Source of the DNA: an uncultured Spirochaeta sp.
GTDB lineage: Bacteria; Spirochaetota; Spirochaetia; DSM-27196; Alkalispirochaetaceae
Length of the DNA: 43,674 bases
Reading direction: 5' to 3'
NCBI GenBank assembly: GCA_913030605.1
Contig: CAJWEZ010000038.1
Span: forward strand, 1 to 43,674
The notes under the pieces are model-generated. The model saw nothing but the letters and a program-made list of their open reading frames with translations, did not search any database and was not told the DNA's origin. The first letter of the stretch is position 1; each line of letters opens with the position of its first letter. Positions 16,652-24,886 of this stretch are shown here, piece by piece. A program made the translations under genes and the position numbers.

Positions 16652-17676
16652 TTCTTCCCTCCGGGTATCGGCCGATACTCGATGCTCGCCACACCGAACG
16701 CGCGATCCAGAAGATCAAGGACGCGTTCCAGACGGCTCTGGCCTACGAGCTCGACCTGGTGCGGGTCACCGCCCCACTGTTCGTGCGATCCGGGACCGGC
16801 ATCAACGACGACCTCAACGGCGTGGAACGACCGGTGCGTTTTGCCCTGGGAGAGATGGGGGACGCGCAGGCGGAGATCGTGCAGTCGCTGGCGAAGTGGA
16901 AGCGGATGGCACTTGCGGACCTCGGGTTCGCTCCCGGCGAGGGGCTCTACACCGACATGAACGCCCTTCGCCCCGACGACAGCATGGACAACCTTCATTC
17001 AGTCTACGTGGATCAGTGGGACTGGGAACGGGCCATTGCGCCCGAGGACCGCACGCTGGAGACGCTCCTGTCAACGGTGCGAACGATCTACGACGTGATT
17101 CGCCGCACGGAGCGGTTCATCTGCTACGAGTACGCGGACCTGAGTCCCGAACTCCCCGACGCGATCACGATCGTCCATGCCGAGGAGCTTCGCGCCCGTT
17201 TCCCTGACATGGCTCCCAGGGAACGGGAGCTCCAGGTGTGTCGCGAGCACGGTGCCGTGTTCGTCATCGGTATCGGCGGTGCCCTCGGCGACGGGAGCAT
17301 CCACGACGGTCGTGCGCCGGACTACGACGACTGGAGCACCGAGGTGGCGCCGGGCCGCGCCGGCCTCAACGGTGACATTCTGGTGTACAACCGCGTCCTG
17401 GACGTGCCATTCGAGCTCTCCTCGATGGGCATTCGTGTCGACGCCGCGGCCCTGGACCGTCAGCTCGACATTCGAAGCCTGGGCGAACGACGCAGTCTGA
17501 TGTTTCACCGTCGCCTCCTCGCCGGTGAGCTGCCGCAGTCGATCGGCGGTGGCATCGGCCAGAGCCGTCTGGCGATGTTCTACCTGCGGAAAGCGCACAT
17601 CGGCGAGATCCAGTCCAGCATCTGGCCCGAGGAGATGGTGGCGCGGTGCGCCGACGCCGGGATACCGCTGCTGTAG
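16636..17676 (+). CDS. asnA: Aspartate-ammonia ligase (asparagine synthetase A)
   Basis: 346 aa, the length expected for AsnA, which makes asparagine from aspartate, ammonia and ATP through an aspartyl-AMP intermediate; its fold is like class II aspartyl-tRNA synthetases. Diagnostic blocks: RHTERAIQKIKDAFQ at the N-terminus, LYTDMNALRPDDSMDNLHSV with YVDQWDWE (near residue 115), IGIGGALGDGSIHDGRAPDY, then ELSSMGIRVD and SIGGGIGQSRLAM at the ATP site. The ATG at 16636 is internal to the previous gene's end and gives the family N-terminus. It is convergent with glutamate dehydrogenase, another ammonia-handling enzyme. Confidence 0.95.
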   Translation: MDDTLILPSGYRPILDARHTERAIQKIKDAFQTALAYELDLVRVTAPLFVRSGTGINDDLNGVERPVRFALGEMGDAQAEIVQSLAKWKRMALADLGFAPGEGLYTDMNALRPDDSMDNLHSVYVDQWDWERAIAPEDRTLETLLSTVRTIYDVIRRTERFICYEYADLSPELPDAITIVHAEELRARFPDMAPRERELQVCREHGAVFVIGIGGALGDGSIHDGRAPDYDDWSTEVAPGRAGLNGDILVYNRVLDVPFELSSMGIRVDAAALDRQLDIRSLGERRSLMFHRRLLAGELPQSIGGGIGQSRLAMFYLRKAHIGEIQSSIWPEEMVARCADAGIPLL

Positions 17677-17689
17677 GACGGCGTACCGG

Positions 17690-17712
17690 GCGCGCCGGTG
17701 CTCCGGGCGCGC
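17690..17712. terminator. GC-rich hairpin between asnA and the glutamate dehydrogenase gene
   Basis: GCGCGCCGG and CCGGGCGCGC form a stem with one bulged G and a TGCT loop between two convergent genes. No T-run follows on either side, so it is only a possible bidirectional transcription or decay barrier. Confidence 0.35.
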
Positions 17713-17736
17713 TGGCGCACGCATCCGGCCCCGGCG

Positions 17737-20616
17737 CTACCGACGCAGTTCGTCCATGTAGCGGGCGAAGTCGACCTCCGTGGCCGTGAGCCCGGCGCGG
17801 TACACAAACCGCGACCCGATCCGGCTGGCGACGATCGCGTCGATGTAGCCCTGCGGTACCCGCGCCAGGATCGTATCGAGCCCCACCAGTGCGAGGAGCG
17901 GCTCCGGTGTGTACTCGGCAACCACCGTCTGCCGGACGTGCTCGTCGTCCAGGTACGGGGAGGTTCCCACGGCGTCGGTGATCGCGTTGATCCGTGCGCT
18001 GATCGCATCGGAGATTTCCGAGAGCGGTCGGCCGGTGCGTTCCCGCTCCGCCCACATGAGTTCGAACTCAGCTTCGGCGTTGGCTTCGATCCGTTTGATC
18101 GTCGCCTCGACGTACGCCCGTCGGAACCGCGATTCGTCCTCGCCCGCCACGGTCATGTGCTCCGCGTATTCCTCCTCCGACATCGCCAGCCCCGCGTACA
18201 CCTCGAGGGAGGAACTGGTGACGCCGCCCTTGTTGGTGGACGCGTCCTTGAACACGTAGACACCCCGTTCCTCGAGCCTGAGGCGTGCCTCCTGGGTCAC
18301 GAACAGGTTGGCGCCCTCAACGATCGCCCGGACACGGGGTGTACCGTCTTCCTTGAGCAGGGCGGTCCAGTTGGCGACGTTGATCGCCGACGGGCGTCCA
18401 CCGCAGGGGACGAAGAGCTCCGCGTCCATGTACGGCGACAGGTGAAACCGGTTACGAAACTCCTCGCCGTTGGCGTGGGTGCTGCCGTCGGGAAGCGTGA
18501 TGTCGCGGTCCTCCACGGAGACGAAGAACCCGCCGGCGCCGAGGCGTGACCGGTCGAACTCCGAGGCCGTCAGGCGGGCCCGCGCCAGCCGTTCCAACTC
18601 CCGGCGGTCGAGGCCGGACGGATCGTACAGCACCCCGCTGCCGTCGACGATCGCCACGGTGCGGTCTCGCGAGATCAGGATCTCGTTGCTGCCGAGGTCG
18701 CCGTCGGGACCGCCTGTCTGCACCTTCCGTACCTCGGTTTCGTCGAGCCCCAGCCGGTCCAGCAACAGGCGGGCGTAGGTGTGCACGCTGCGGGTGGTCA
18801 TTCCATACCGGTCGTGGGGGATCCCCCCCAGGGTGAGGGACTTTCCGGTGGTGAACCCGTTCCAGTACGGGTACCCGCGGTCCCGGGCGTGGAGGGCCGC
18901 CCAGTCCATGAGCCCCGCGGACCCCTCGTCGGGACCGAGAAACAGAACCTCGCGATCGGCCTCGGGCCCGGAAACCAGCAGGTCCAGGACGGCGTCCACG
19001 TAGCTCCGGAAGGCGCCGTCGGCGGCGGCCGGGTCGTCGCCGACCTCGGGGTTCATGAGAATGATGCCCTTGCTGCCGCCCTCGGGAATGTCCTTGTTCT
19101 TGCGCTGCTGCGTTGCCGCGAGGTTGTAGTTTTCCTCGAAGATCGTATCCACGTTGCGGCCCCAGGCATCGGCGGTGCGACTTCGGACGATGCGGATTCC
19201 GCCGCGGGCGATGTCGCGGAACCGGACGTGGAACCCGGCGAACTCCCGTCCCACGACGAAGTAGACGCCATAGGGTTGCTCGGCGAAATCCTCGTCCTCC
19301 AGGAACCCGCTTCGCAGACGGAACGCAAGCGCCACGGTGTCGTCGAGAAAGAAGTTGCTTCGCGCCACCACCTCGTTGAAGCGCAGGAAGTTGGCGAAGA
19401 TCGTGCGGTCGCGATGATAGGGAACCTCGCGGTCGAGGGTATCGTCCAGCGTGCGCCTGATCCGCTCCCGCTCGGCTCCCGTGGCGCTGAAATGGCGAAA
19501 GAGCAGCCCCACGATCGCGGCGTGGCGTCGGACGGTAGTGGCGATCCGGGCCGTCGAAAAGGTGTTCTTGGTGAGGTTGCTGCGCAGGGAGCTGAGAATA
19601 CCTCGTGCCTCCGGGTTGTGGGCCACCGCCTCCCGGAGCAGGTTGTACCCCTCCGCCATCTCCGAGGCAAACTGGTGCGCAAACACCGCCGCAGCGATGG
19701 CGTACATCGTCTCCCGCGCCGGCCGACCACCGGTGAAGAACAGATCGGCGATCTCGCCGACCGGGAGCATCGCAACGGCGTTGAGTTCCTGCGCCAGAAG
19801 GCGCCGCTGCGCCTCATCCAGCGTCGTGGTATAGAAGGTCAGGACGTACTTGTTGTCGCGGAACGGCTCGATGTAGCGACGATTCACGGTGAGGTCGAGG
19901 GACGTGAACAGCTGCGTGAACGCGGTGAGGATACGGCGACTGGCGGATCCGTGGAGTCCGACCATGATGCGCTCCTCATGGCTGTCTTCCTTGGCGCTGA
20001 TACGAATCACCGGCGCCATGCGGCCGTTGAGCGCCTCCCACACGCCGCGGTACCGTTCCACGGTTTCCGGGAGCGAGCGGTCGAGGAACGGGACCGTGGC
20101 GGCATCGGAGAACGGATCGGTGGCGTGCCGGCCGTCTGTGACCGGGCCGGTGCCTGCCGCCCCGTCCCGGTACTCCGGACGCGTGGCGATGAAAAAGCGC
20201 AGCGTCGTCCCGTCCGGGAGCGCCCTGGTCCGGTAGCTTTCCAGTCGAAAGCTGGGGTACCGCTCCTCGATCCGCGTCTCGACCTCGTGAACGCGGCGCG
20301 GCGAGTCCTCGACGATGTACGTCGCCCGGTGGCTGTCCTCGCTGATGAGCTGGATCCGCACTCCCTCGCCGCCGTGGCGCGCCACGAGAGATGACGCCCC
20401 CAGCGCCAGAATCTGCCGCGCGATTTCGTCGACCGGGGTCGTGAGAAAGTAGTAGCGGTCGATACCCAGGTCATTCACGAACCACGATATCTGTTCCTGC
20501 ACCGTCTCGCGGGTGAACATACCGGTGGCGGTCAGTGTCCGTTCGATTGTCGCCAGGTCCTCAGCGGAGAGCGGAGCGTTCGCCGTGTCTCCGGAACCTG
20601 TGGTCGGATTGTTCAT
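17737..20616 (-). CDS. NAD-specific glutamate dehydrogenase, large type
   Basis: 959 aa from the ATG at 20616. Large NAD-dependent glutamate dehydrogenases oxidatively deaminate glutamate to 2-oxoglutarate, feeding the TCA cycle. The N-terminal 400 residues are ACT/regulatory-like and not strongly conserved. The catalytic part has ARGGIRIVRSRTADAWGRN, then NKDIPEGGSKGIILM (substrate Lys region), FLGPDEGSAGLMDWAALHA and GGPDGDLGSNEIL (Rossmann NAD site). It continues with FVPCGGRPSAINVANW and VEGANLFVTQEARLRLEERG. The form is shorter than the 180-kDa class, nearer the 115-kDa type. The seven-codon-longer start at 20637 is rejected because TATACT lies between it and the ATG at 20616. Its 3' end faces asnA. 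Confidence 0.9.
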   Translation of the reverse strand: MNNPTTGSGDTANAPLSAEDLATIERTLTATGMFTRETVQEQISWFVNDLGIDRYYFLTTPVDEIARQILALGASSLVARHGGEGVRIQLISEDSHRATYIVEDSPRRVHEVETRIEERYPSFRLESYRTRALPDGTTLRFFIATRPEYRDGAAGTGPVTDGRHATDPFSDAATVPFLDRSLPETVERYRGVWEALNGRMAPVIRISAKEDSHEERIMVGLHGSASRRILTAFTQLFTSLDLTVNRRYIEPFRDNKYVLTFYTTTLDEAQRRLLAQELNAVAMLPVGEIADLFFTGGRPARETMYAIAAAVFAHQFASEMAEGYNLLREAVAHNPEARGILSSLRSNLTKNTFSTARIATTVRRHAAIVGLLFRHFSATGAERERIRRTLDDTLDREVPYHRDRTIFANFLRFNEVVARSNFFLDDTVALAFRLRSGFLEDEDFAEQPYGVYFVVGREFAGFHVRFRDIARGGIRIVRSRTADAWGRNVDTIFEENYNLAATQQRKNKDIPEGGSKGIILMNPEVGDDPAAADGAFRSYVDAVLDLLVSGPEADREVLFLGPDEGSAGLMDWAALHARDRGYPYWNGFTTGKSLTLGGIPHDRYGMTTRSVHTYARLLLDRLGLDETEVRKVQTGGPDGDLGSNEILISRDRTVAIVDGSGVLYDPSGLDRRELERLARARLTASEFDRSRLGAGGFFVSVEDRDITLPDGSTHANGEEFRNRFHLSPYMDAELFVPCGGRPSAINVANWTALLKEDGTPRVRAIVEGANLFVTQEARLRLEERGVYVFKDASTNKGGVTSSSLEVYAGLAMSEEEYAEHMTVAGEDESRFRRAYVEATIKRIEANAEAEFELMWAERERTGRPLSEISDAISARINAITDAVGTSPYLDDEHVRQTVVAEYTPEPLLALVGLDTILARVPQGYIDAIVASRIGSRFVYRAGLTATEVDFARYMDELRR

Positions 20617-20624
20617 ACCCGAAA

Positions 20625-20630
20625 AGTATA
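20625..20630 (-). promoter_or_regulatory. -10-like element of the glutamate dehydrogenase gene
   Basis: TATACT on the minus strand ends eight bases before the ATG at 20616. It is the same hexamer and almost the same spacing as asnA. No clear -35 or Shine-Dalgarno sequence. Confidence 0.5.
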
Positions 20631-20682
20631 GATCCACTTGAACGCGGGCGCACGTACCCGCGAACGAGGTCGCCCGGTCGCG

Positions 20683-21912
20683 CTACGCCTTGCCGTCGGC
20701 GTCGAGTTCGCCGGCGCGCTTGAGGGCGATCTTGGTGAGAATCGGCCCGATGATCTCGAAGATCACGCTCGTGGCGGTCACGGTGGTGATGATCGTCGCG
20801 CCGATCCACTCACCGGCGACGCCGAACTCCGTGAACTCGCGCTTGACGTACAGAGCGAGCCCGATCGCGACGCCCGCCTGACTCAGGATTCCCATACCGA
20901 TGTTGTCGCGGATCTTTTTCTCGGCGCCGCCGAGCGTACTGCCGATCCACGCACCGCCGATGAGTCCGAAGGAGCGCCCCAGGATATACACGATTCCGAT
21001 CAGTCCGAGTTCCGGCAGGGCTCCGATCTGCAGGTGTGCCCCGGCGAACAGAAAGAACAGCGTGAATAGGAGCGGCATCACGGTGGAGATCGCCTCGCCC
21101 ACGCGCTGGGTTGTGCGCCGCGACTGCGAGTTTACCAGGGCGATCCCGACGACCAGGTTGGTCAGGATGAGCGAGACGCCGAGACCGTTGGCGATTCCCG
21201 TGGTGAAGAGCACCATGCCGAACCCCAGGGTCAGGACATCGCGGTTGGACTCGATCCGTGACGATAGGATCCCGAACAGAAGCCCGATGGCGGTCCCGAT
21301 CACGACGCTGACACCGATCTCGACGAACGGTTCCAGCAGGACTTCGGCGGAGAAACTGGCCTCGCTGAGGAGCTGCACCGCCACCGCCGACGCGAATCCG
21401 AAAATGATGATGCCCAGGCCGTCATCAAACCCGACGACGGAGTACAGGGCCTGCGTGAGCGGTCCCCGGGCGCGGTATTCCTGAATGATCGCCACCGTTC
21501 CGGCCGGTGCACTCGCCGGGGCGATCGCTCCGAAGAGAATCGCGAAGGGCCAGTTGTGCGTCAGCATGCCGAGCGCCACCGTGACCACGAAGGCGGTGAA
21601 CAGGCTCTCGCTCAGGATGATCCAGATGATCGCTTTCCCCTGCCGCCGAAGGGCGACGAAACTGAGTTCCAGGCCGATCGACAGCGCTACGAATCCCAGG
21701 GCCACGTCGCTCATGAACCCGAGCTTCTCCTGGAGTCCCTCGGTCACAATGTGAATCCCCGAGGGGCCGAGGAGCGTTCCCAGCAGCATGAAGCCGATGA
21801 GCGACGGCAGGCGCCCCTTCTGGGCGACCTTCCCGGCGTACAGCGCCACCACGGTGCCGAACCCGACGATGACGATCGGGGTGTCCAGGATGCGGGCGAA
21901 ATCGAAGTTCAT
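20683..21912 (-). CDS. CPA-type cation/proton antiporter (copy A)
   Basis: 409 aa with 12-13 membrane helices and a short cytosolic tail (AGELDADGKA); no TrkA-N domain. It fits the Na+/H+ or K+/H+ exchanger family PF00999. IAPASAPAGTVAIIQEY in helix 4 is the discontinuous-helix region. Asp163-Asp164 in VVGFDDGLGI is the DD pair typical of electrogenic CPA2 exchangers. It is the last gene of a five-gene minus-strand operon (24754 to 20683), 15 nt after the EIIA-PII fusion. It is clearly a paralogue of copy B at 23087-24292: both share PLT(Q/S).L..V(V/A)G(F/I)DDG. The ion carried is not shown. Confidence 0.82.
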   Translation of the reverse strand: MNFDFARILDTPIVIVGFGTVVALYAGKVAQKGRLPSLIGFMLLGTLLGPSGIHIVTEGLQEKLGFMSDVALGFVALSIGLELSFVALRRQGKAIIWIILSESLFTAFVVTVALGMLTHNWPFAILFGAIAPASAPAGTVAIIQEYRARGPLTQALYSVVGFDDGLGIIIFGFASAVAVQLLSEASFSAEVLLEPFVEIGVSVVIGTAIGLLFGILSSRIESNRDVLTLGFGMVLFTTGIANGLGVSLILTNLVVGIALVNSQSRRTTQRVGEAISTVMPLLFTLFFLFAGAHLQIGALPELGLIGIVYILGRSFGLIGGAWIGSTLGGAEKKIRDNIGMGILSQAGVAIGLALYVKREFTEFGVAGEWIGATIITTVTATSVIFEIIGPILTKIALKRAGELDADGKA

Positions 21913-21927
21913 GGAGCGGCTCCGGCC

Positions 21928-22716
21928 CTAGAGATCGAGCGATCCGGAGCCGTAGCTCAGGTCGAAGGCGCTGATCTGGACGCCGCGACGGCCGCGGGAG
22001 ATGTCCTCGACGCGGCGGATCGTGCGGTTGGCACGGTCCTGCGGAACGATCGCCTCGATGCGGTGGATCGGCTGCGTTTCGCTGTCAGTCCAGAAGGTGG
22101 CAAACAGCGGCATGCGATGGAGGATGGACCCGGCGCTCTGGGCATCGGAGACCGCCACCGATGCGTCGGTTTCCGCCGAAACCGCCTCGAGAACCGGCTC
22201 GTAGAGGTCTTCGTCCTGAACGTACACCACGAGCATGGTGAACTGCGCCGCCTCCTCGTGTTCCTCCGGCAGGAACCCCTCGGAGAGCAGCGCCTGGAGG
22301 TCCTCGTCGGCGGTCGCAGCGCGGATGCGGTCGCGGACCTCGGATTCGCGGAGCCGGGCGGTCATGGCGGCGAGGATCCTGACGTGCTCGGTGCGCTGGT
22401 CCTCCGGTCCCGCGACAAACACAAAAATGTCGGAGGGGTTTCCGTCCAGTGCTCCGAAGTCGACCGGTCGCGGAAGCGTCACGATACCGACGGCGAAGGA
22501 TCCGGCCTTCGGAAGGGCGCAGTGCGGAATCGCGACCCCGTGCTCCAGACCGGTTGAGGCCACCGCCTCCCGCTTTCGCAGGGCGGCGAGGACCTTGTGT
22601 TCTTTCAAACGCAGCGCCGTCGCCACGCGTTCAGCGATCGCCGCGAGGACGTCATCGGCGGTGTCGGCGGCGATACGGGCGCCGCAGGATGCTTTCACAA
22701 CCGGGTCGCGTGCCAT
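21928..22716 (-). CDS. PTS EIIA (fructose/nitrogen type) fused to a PII-like domain
   Basis: 262 aa. Residues 14-155 are a PTS_EIIA type 2 domain like PtsN or fructose EIIA; the phosphoacceptor is His65 in TGLEHGVAIPHC. Residues 160-262 (TMLVVYVQDEDLYEPVLEAV...) look like a ferredoxin-fold PII-like domain and share a pattern with the adjacent 116-aa protein: V.Y/V.D.Q....L.....LF..F. No other PTS protein lies in the window, so phosphate would come from EI/HPr or PtsP/NPr encoded elsewhere. The gene is sandwiched between the PII-like gene (3-nt gap) and antiporter copy A (15-nt gap), implying control of that antiporter. This is inferred from context, not from a known complex. Confidence 0.75.
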   Translation of the reverse strand: MARDPVVKASCGARIAADTADDVLAAIAERVATALRLKEHKVLAALRKREAVASTGLEHGVAIPHCALPKAGSFAVGIVTLPRPVDFGALDGNPSDIFVFVAGPEDQRTEHVRILAAMTARLRESEVRDRIRAATADEDLQALLSEGFLPEEHEEAAQFTMLVVYVQDEDLYEPVLEAVSAETDASVAVSDAQSAGSILHRMPLFATFWTDSETQPIHRIEAIVPQDRANRTIRRVEDISRGRRGVQISAFDLSYGSGSLDL

Positions 22717-22719
22717 TCC

Positions 22720-23070
22720 CTACTCTCCGGCGTCGACTTCACCCAGGGCGCTGTCGAACACGTACTCAACCGGCCACGCCAGGATACGGATGATCTCCTG
22801 CGAATCCACATCGATACCGGCGGCGCGGAGGTTTTTGACCATCTCCTTGATCTGCGACTTGTCGTCGATCAGGGCGAACATGAGTCCCTGCTCGCCAACG
22901 TGCTGGTCGGGGTCGAAAAACCCGCGAAAGAGACCGAAGTCGTTGGACAGTTCCTTTTCCAGGTCCTGTGAGTCCACGTACGATACGCGGCTGATGCCGG
23001 CGCTTTCCAGGGACAGGACGATGTCCTCCTTGAACCGGCGGTCTATGATCTTCACATACACAAAATACAT
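22720..23070 (-). CDS. Small PII-like (ferredoxin-fold) protein
   Basis: 116 aa from the ATG at 23070, which has GGAGG five bases upstream (a GTG four codons earlier is less likely). It is cytosolic. It starts MYFVYVKIIDRRFKEDIVL and continues VSYVDSQDLEKEL, GLFRGFFDP and LMFALIDDKSQIKEMVKNL, a beta-alpha-beta pattern as in PII and CutA-like proteins, trimeric sensors of nucleotides or metals. The resemblance is structural guesswork. It closely parallels the C-terminal half of the next gene product, of which it is the unfused counterpart. It lies between two antiporter/EIIA pairs, so a sensory role for antiporter B is inferred. Confidence 0.65.
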   Translation of the reverse strand: MYFVYVKIIDRRFKEDIVLSLESAGISRVSYVDSQDLEKELSNDFGLFRGFFDPDQHVGEQGLMFALIDDKSQIKEMVKNLRAAGIDVDSQEIIRILAWPVEYVFDSALGEVDAGE

Positions 23071-23086
23071 CACACCCTCCACCAGA

Positions 23087-24292
23087 CTACGATTTGAGTT
23101 CCCCGGCCTTGCCCAGCACCATGCGCGTCATCAGCGGGCCCACAACCTCGGTGAGGATCGTGGTGAACAACAGGACGTTGATTGTGATTGACGCGAGCTC
23201 ATCTCCGGCGGCGCCGAACGTGGGGTTGTCAAACTCCTTGGCAACCGACAGCGCCAGGGCCAGGGCCACCCCGACCTGCGGTAACAGGGCGAAACCGATG
23301 TACCGCCGAATCGTCCGCGGGGCGCGACCGAGCGCGGCGCCCAAGGAGGCGCCTCCGATCTTGCCGAGGGACCGGGCAACGAAGAACGCCAGTCCGATCA
23401 GCCCGATCTGGGTGAACAGCGACACGTCCAGGTGCGCGCCACCCAGGATAAAGAACGCCGCCAGGAACAGGGGCGAAAACCAGCCCACGATCGTGGCGCT
23501 GCGCTTCTCCAGTTGCGGCGACGCGTTCGTCACGGTGGCGGCGAAGGCCATGATCATGAGCAGCTCCGACAGGCCCCACTCGTGGCTGACGCCGAGCAGC
23601 AGCATGAGCCACGCAACCAGGAGGAGTTCGATCCACTGGTTATCGTGGGTCTTGCGCAGCAGCAACGAAAACAGCAGACCCGCGGCGACGCCGACCACCA
23701 GCGCGAGTCCGATGTTGAGCAGCGCCGACAGCGCCACCATGCCGAAGTTGCCGGCGGCGCCGGTGAGGGAACTCTTCACGAACCCGACAACGAACACGTA
23801 GATCATGAGGGCCATGCCGTCATCGATCCCCACAACGGCGAGGATCGTGGAGGTGAGGGGGCCGGAGGCGCGGTACTGGCGGATGACCGCCACCGTCGCC
23901 GCGGGTGCCGTGGCCGCCGCCACCGCTCCAAGAAGCAGCGACAACTCCAGGGACACTCCCATGATCAGGTGCATCGCCAGGGCGACCAGCGTAAACGCGC
24001 CGAGTCCCTCGAACACAACGATGAGCGGGATCGAGGCGCCCAGGCGCCGAAGCGACGTCCAGCGGAGTTCGGAACCGATGATAAAGGCGATCAGGGCAAG
24101 GCCGACCGACGACAGCGGCTCGAGCGTGTCGAGCTGGTCGGTTCCCAGTACTCCCGCGAGGGAGGCTCCCAGCACCACGCCGACAATGACGTAGCCGGTA
24201 ACCTCCGGCATGCGGAACCGGTTGGTGAGCGCCTTGGCGAGGTACGCAGCGGCAAAGACGATGCCGACGTACAGAAATATATCGAATTCCAT
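23087..24292 (-). CDS. CPA-type cation/proton antiporter (copy B)
   Basis: 401 aa, about 12-13 membrane helices, PF00999-like. The core GAVAAATAPAATVAVIRQY and Asp157-Asp158 in VVGIDDGM match copy A. The C-terminus LGKAGELKS ends the protein with no TrkA-N or cyclic-nucleotide domain, so any regulation must come from separate partners. It starts 6 nt after the small EIIA gene and is followed 16 nt later by the PII-like gene, consistent with one polycistronic mRNA. Substrate choice (Na+ or K+) cannot be read from the sequence. A Glu-rich N-terminal region typical of K+-specific relatives was not seen. Confidence 0.82.
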   Translation of the reverse strand: MEFDIFLYVGIVFAAAYLAKALTNRFRMPEVTGYVIVGVVLGASLAGVLGTDQLDTLEPLSSVGLALIAFIIGSELRWTSLRRLGASIPLIVVFEGLGAFTLVALAMHLIMGVSLELSLLLGAVAAATAPAATVAVIRQYRASGPLTSTILAVVGIDDGMALMIYVFVVGFVKSSLTGAAGNFGMVALSALLNIGLALVVGVAAGLLFSLLLRKTHDNQWIELLLVAWLMLLLGVSHEWGLSELLMIMAFAATVTNASPQLEKRSATIVGWFSPLFLAAFFILGGAHLDVSLFTQIGLIGLAFFVARSLGKIGGASLGAALGRAPRTIRRYIGFALLPQVGVALALALSVAKEFDNPTFGAAGDELASITINVLLFTTILTEVVGPLMTRMVLGKAGELKS

Positions 24293-24298
24293 CCTGTG

Positions 24299-24754
24299 TC
24301 AGACGTCCTGAAACAGCGCGACCACGTCCGACGCGGATGTCGCGGCGATGAGCCGCTTGCGCAGTTCCGGGTTCTTGGTGACCAGTACGATCTTGGCCAG
24401 AATCTGCAGGTACTGTTGCTGCTGGTCGTCGGGACCGCCAATGAGAAAGGCGATCTGAACCGGCTCGCGGTCGATGGCGTCCCAGTCCACCGGGTCCTGC
24501 AAAATGACGGGAATGACAAAAAAACCGGAGATACCGGGTCGCTTGGCGTGCGGGACTGCGACGCCAAACCCGATACCGGTGCTGAGGACCTTGTCCCGTG
24601 CCACGACCGCGTCCCGAAAGGATCCTACATCCTCGATGTACGACAGCTCGGCGGCCTTTTCCACCGCGGCGTTGAGGACTTCGGTTCGATTTTTGGCAGT
24701 CAGGAACAGGACGGCCCGTTCATCCAGGTAGTCCAGAATACGGATTGCTCCCAT
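24299..24754 (-). CDS. PTS EIIA domain protein (PtsN/fructose type)
   Basis: 151 aa from the ATG at 24754, a single EIIA type 2 domain of standard length. The phosphoacceptor is His69 in GIGFGVAVPHAKRPG. Other blocks match the family: AVEKAAELSYIEDVGSF, VDWDAIDREPVQIAFLIG and ILAKIVLVTKNPELRKRL. No EIIB or EIIC gene is near, so it is probably regulatory like PtsN rather than a sugar carrier component. It heads the antiporter operon, 6 nt before antiporter B. The longer frame to 24814 runs through the divergent promoter region and is rejected. Confidence 0.85.
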   Translation of the reverse strand: MGAIRILDYLDERAVLFLTAKNRTEVLNAAVEKAAELSYIEDVGSFRDAVVARDKVLSTGIGFGVAVPHAKRPGISGFFVIPVILQDPVDWDAIDREPVQIAFLIGGPDDQQQQYLQILAKIVLVTKNPELRKRLIAATSASDVVALFQDV

Positions 24755-24759
24755 ACCTA

Positions 24760-24788
24760 ACGGTACTCCGCGATTTTTTTGTTGACAA
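24760..24788 (-). promoter_or_regulatory. Promoter of the EIIA-antiporter operon, probably leaderless
   Basis: Minus strand: TTGTCA (24788-24783), 17 nt, TACCGT (24765-24760), then five bases to the ATG at 24754. Its -35 overlaps the -35 of the divergent sugar-operon promoter. Confidence 0.55.
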
Positions 24789-24810
24789 CCACGATAAACC
24801 GGTTTACGGT
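24782..24810 (+). promoter_or_regulatory. Promoter of the sugar ABC operon
   Basis: A perfect TTGACA (24782-24787), 17 nt, TACGGT (24805-24810). Transcription would start near 24817, about 70 nt before the ATG at 24887. A LacI-type operator covers the spacer and part of the -10. Confidence 0.65.
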
Positions 24811-24840
24811 GCAACTAAACCGGTCCAGTAAACTGGTTTA
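24795..24840 (+). promoter_or_regulatory. Three LacI/GalR-type operator sites
   Basis: O1 (24795-24806) is the perfect palindrome TAAACCGGTTTA with the central CG usual for LacI-family operators. O2 (24816-24827) is TAAACCGGTCCA, one good half-site. O3 (24829-24840) is TAAACTGGTTTA, one mismatch. O1 lies between -35 and -10, and O2 and O3 lie at and after the start of transcription. This layout fits repression, presumably by the LacI-family protein encoded at 28030. Confidence 0.7.
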
Positions 24841-24886
24841 GCACACGCATGATCCCATCCGATGGGGTCGAAAAAGGAGAACCAAT

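Noticed and set aside
18444..18455. GAAACCGGTTAC, similar to the LacI operators
   Set aside because: Inside the glutamate dehydrogenase coding region, with only partial symmetry.
18781..20394. 537-aa plus-strand frame
   Set aside because: Antisense shadow of glutamate dehydrogenase.
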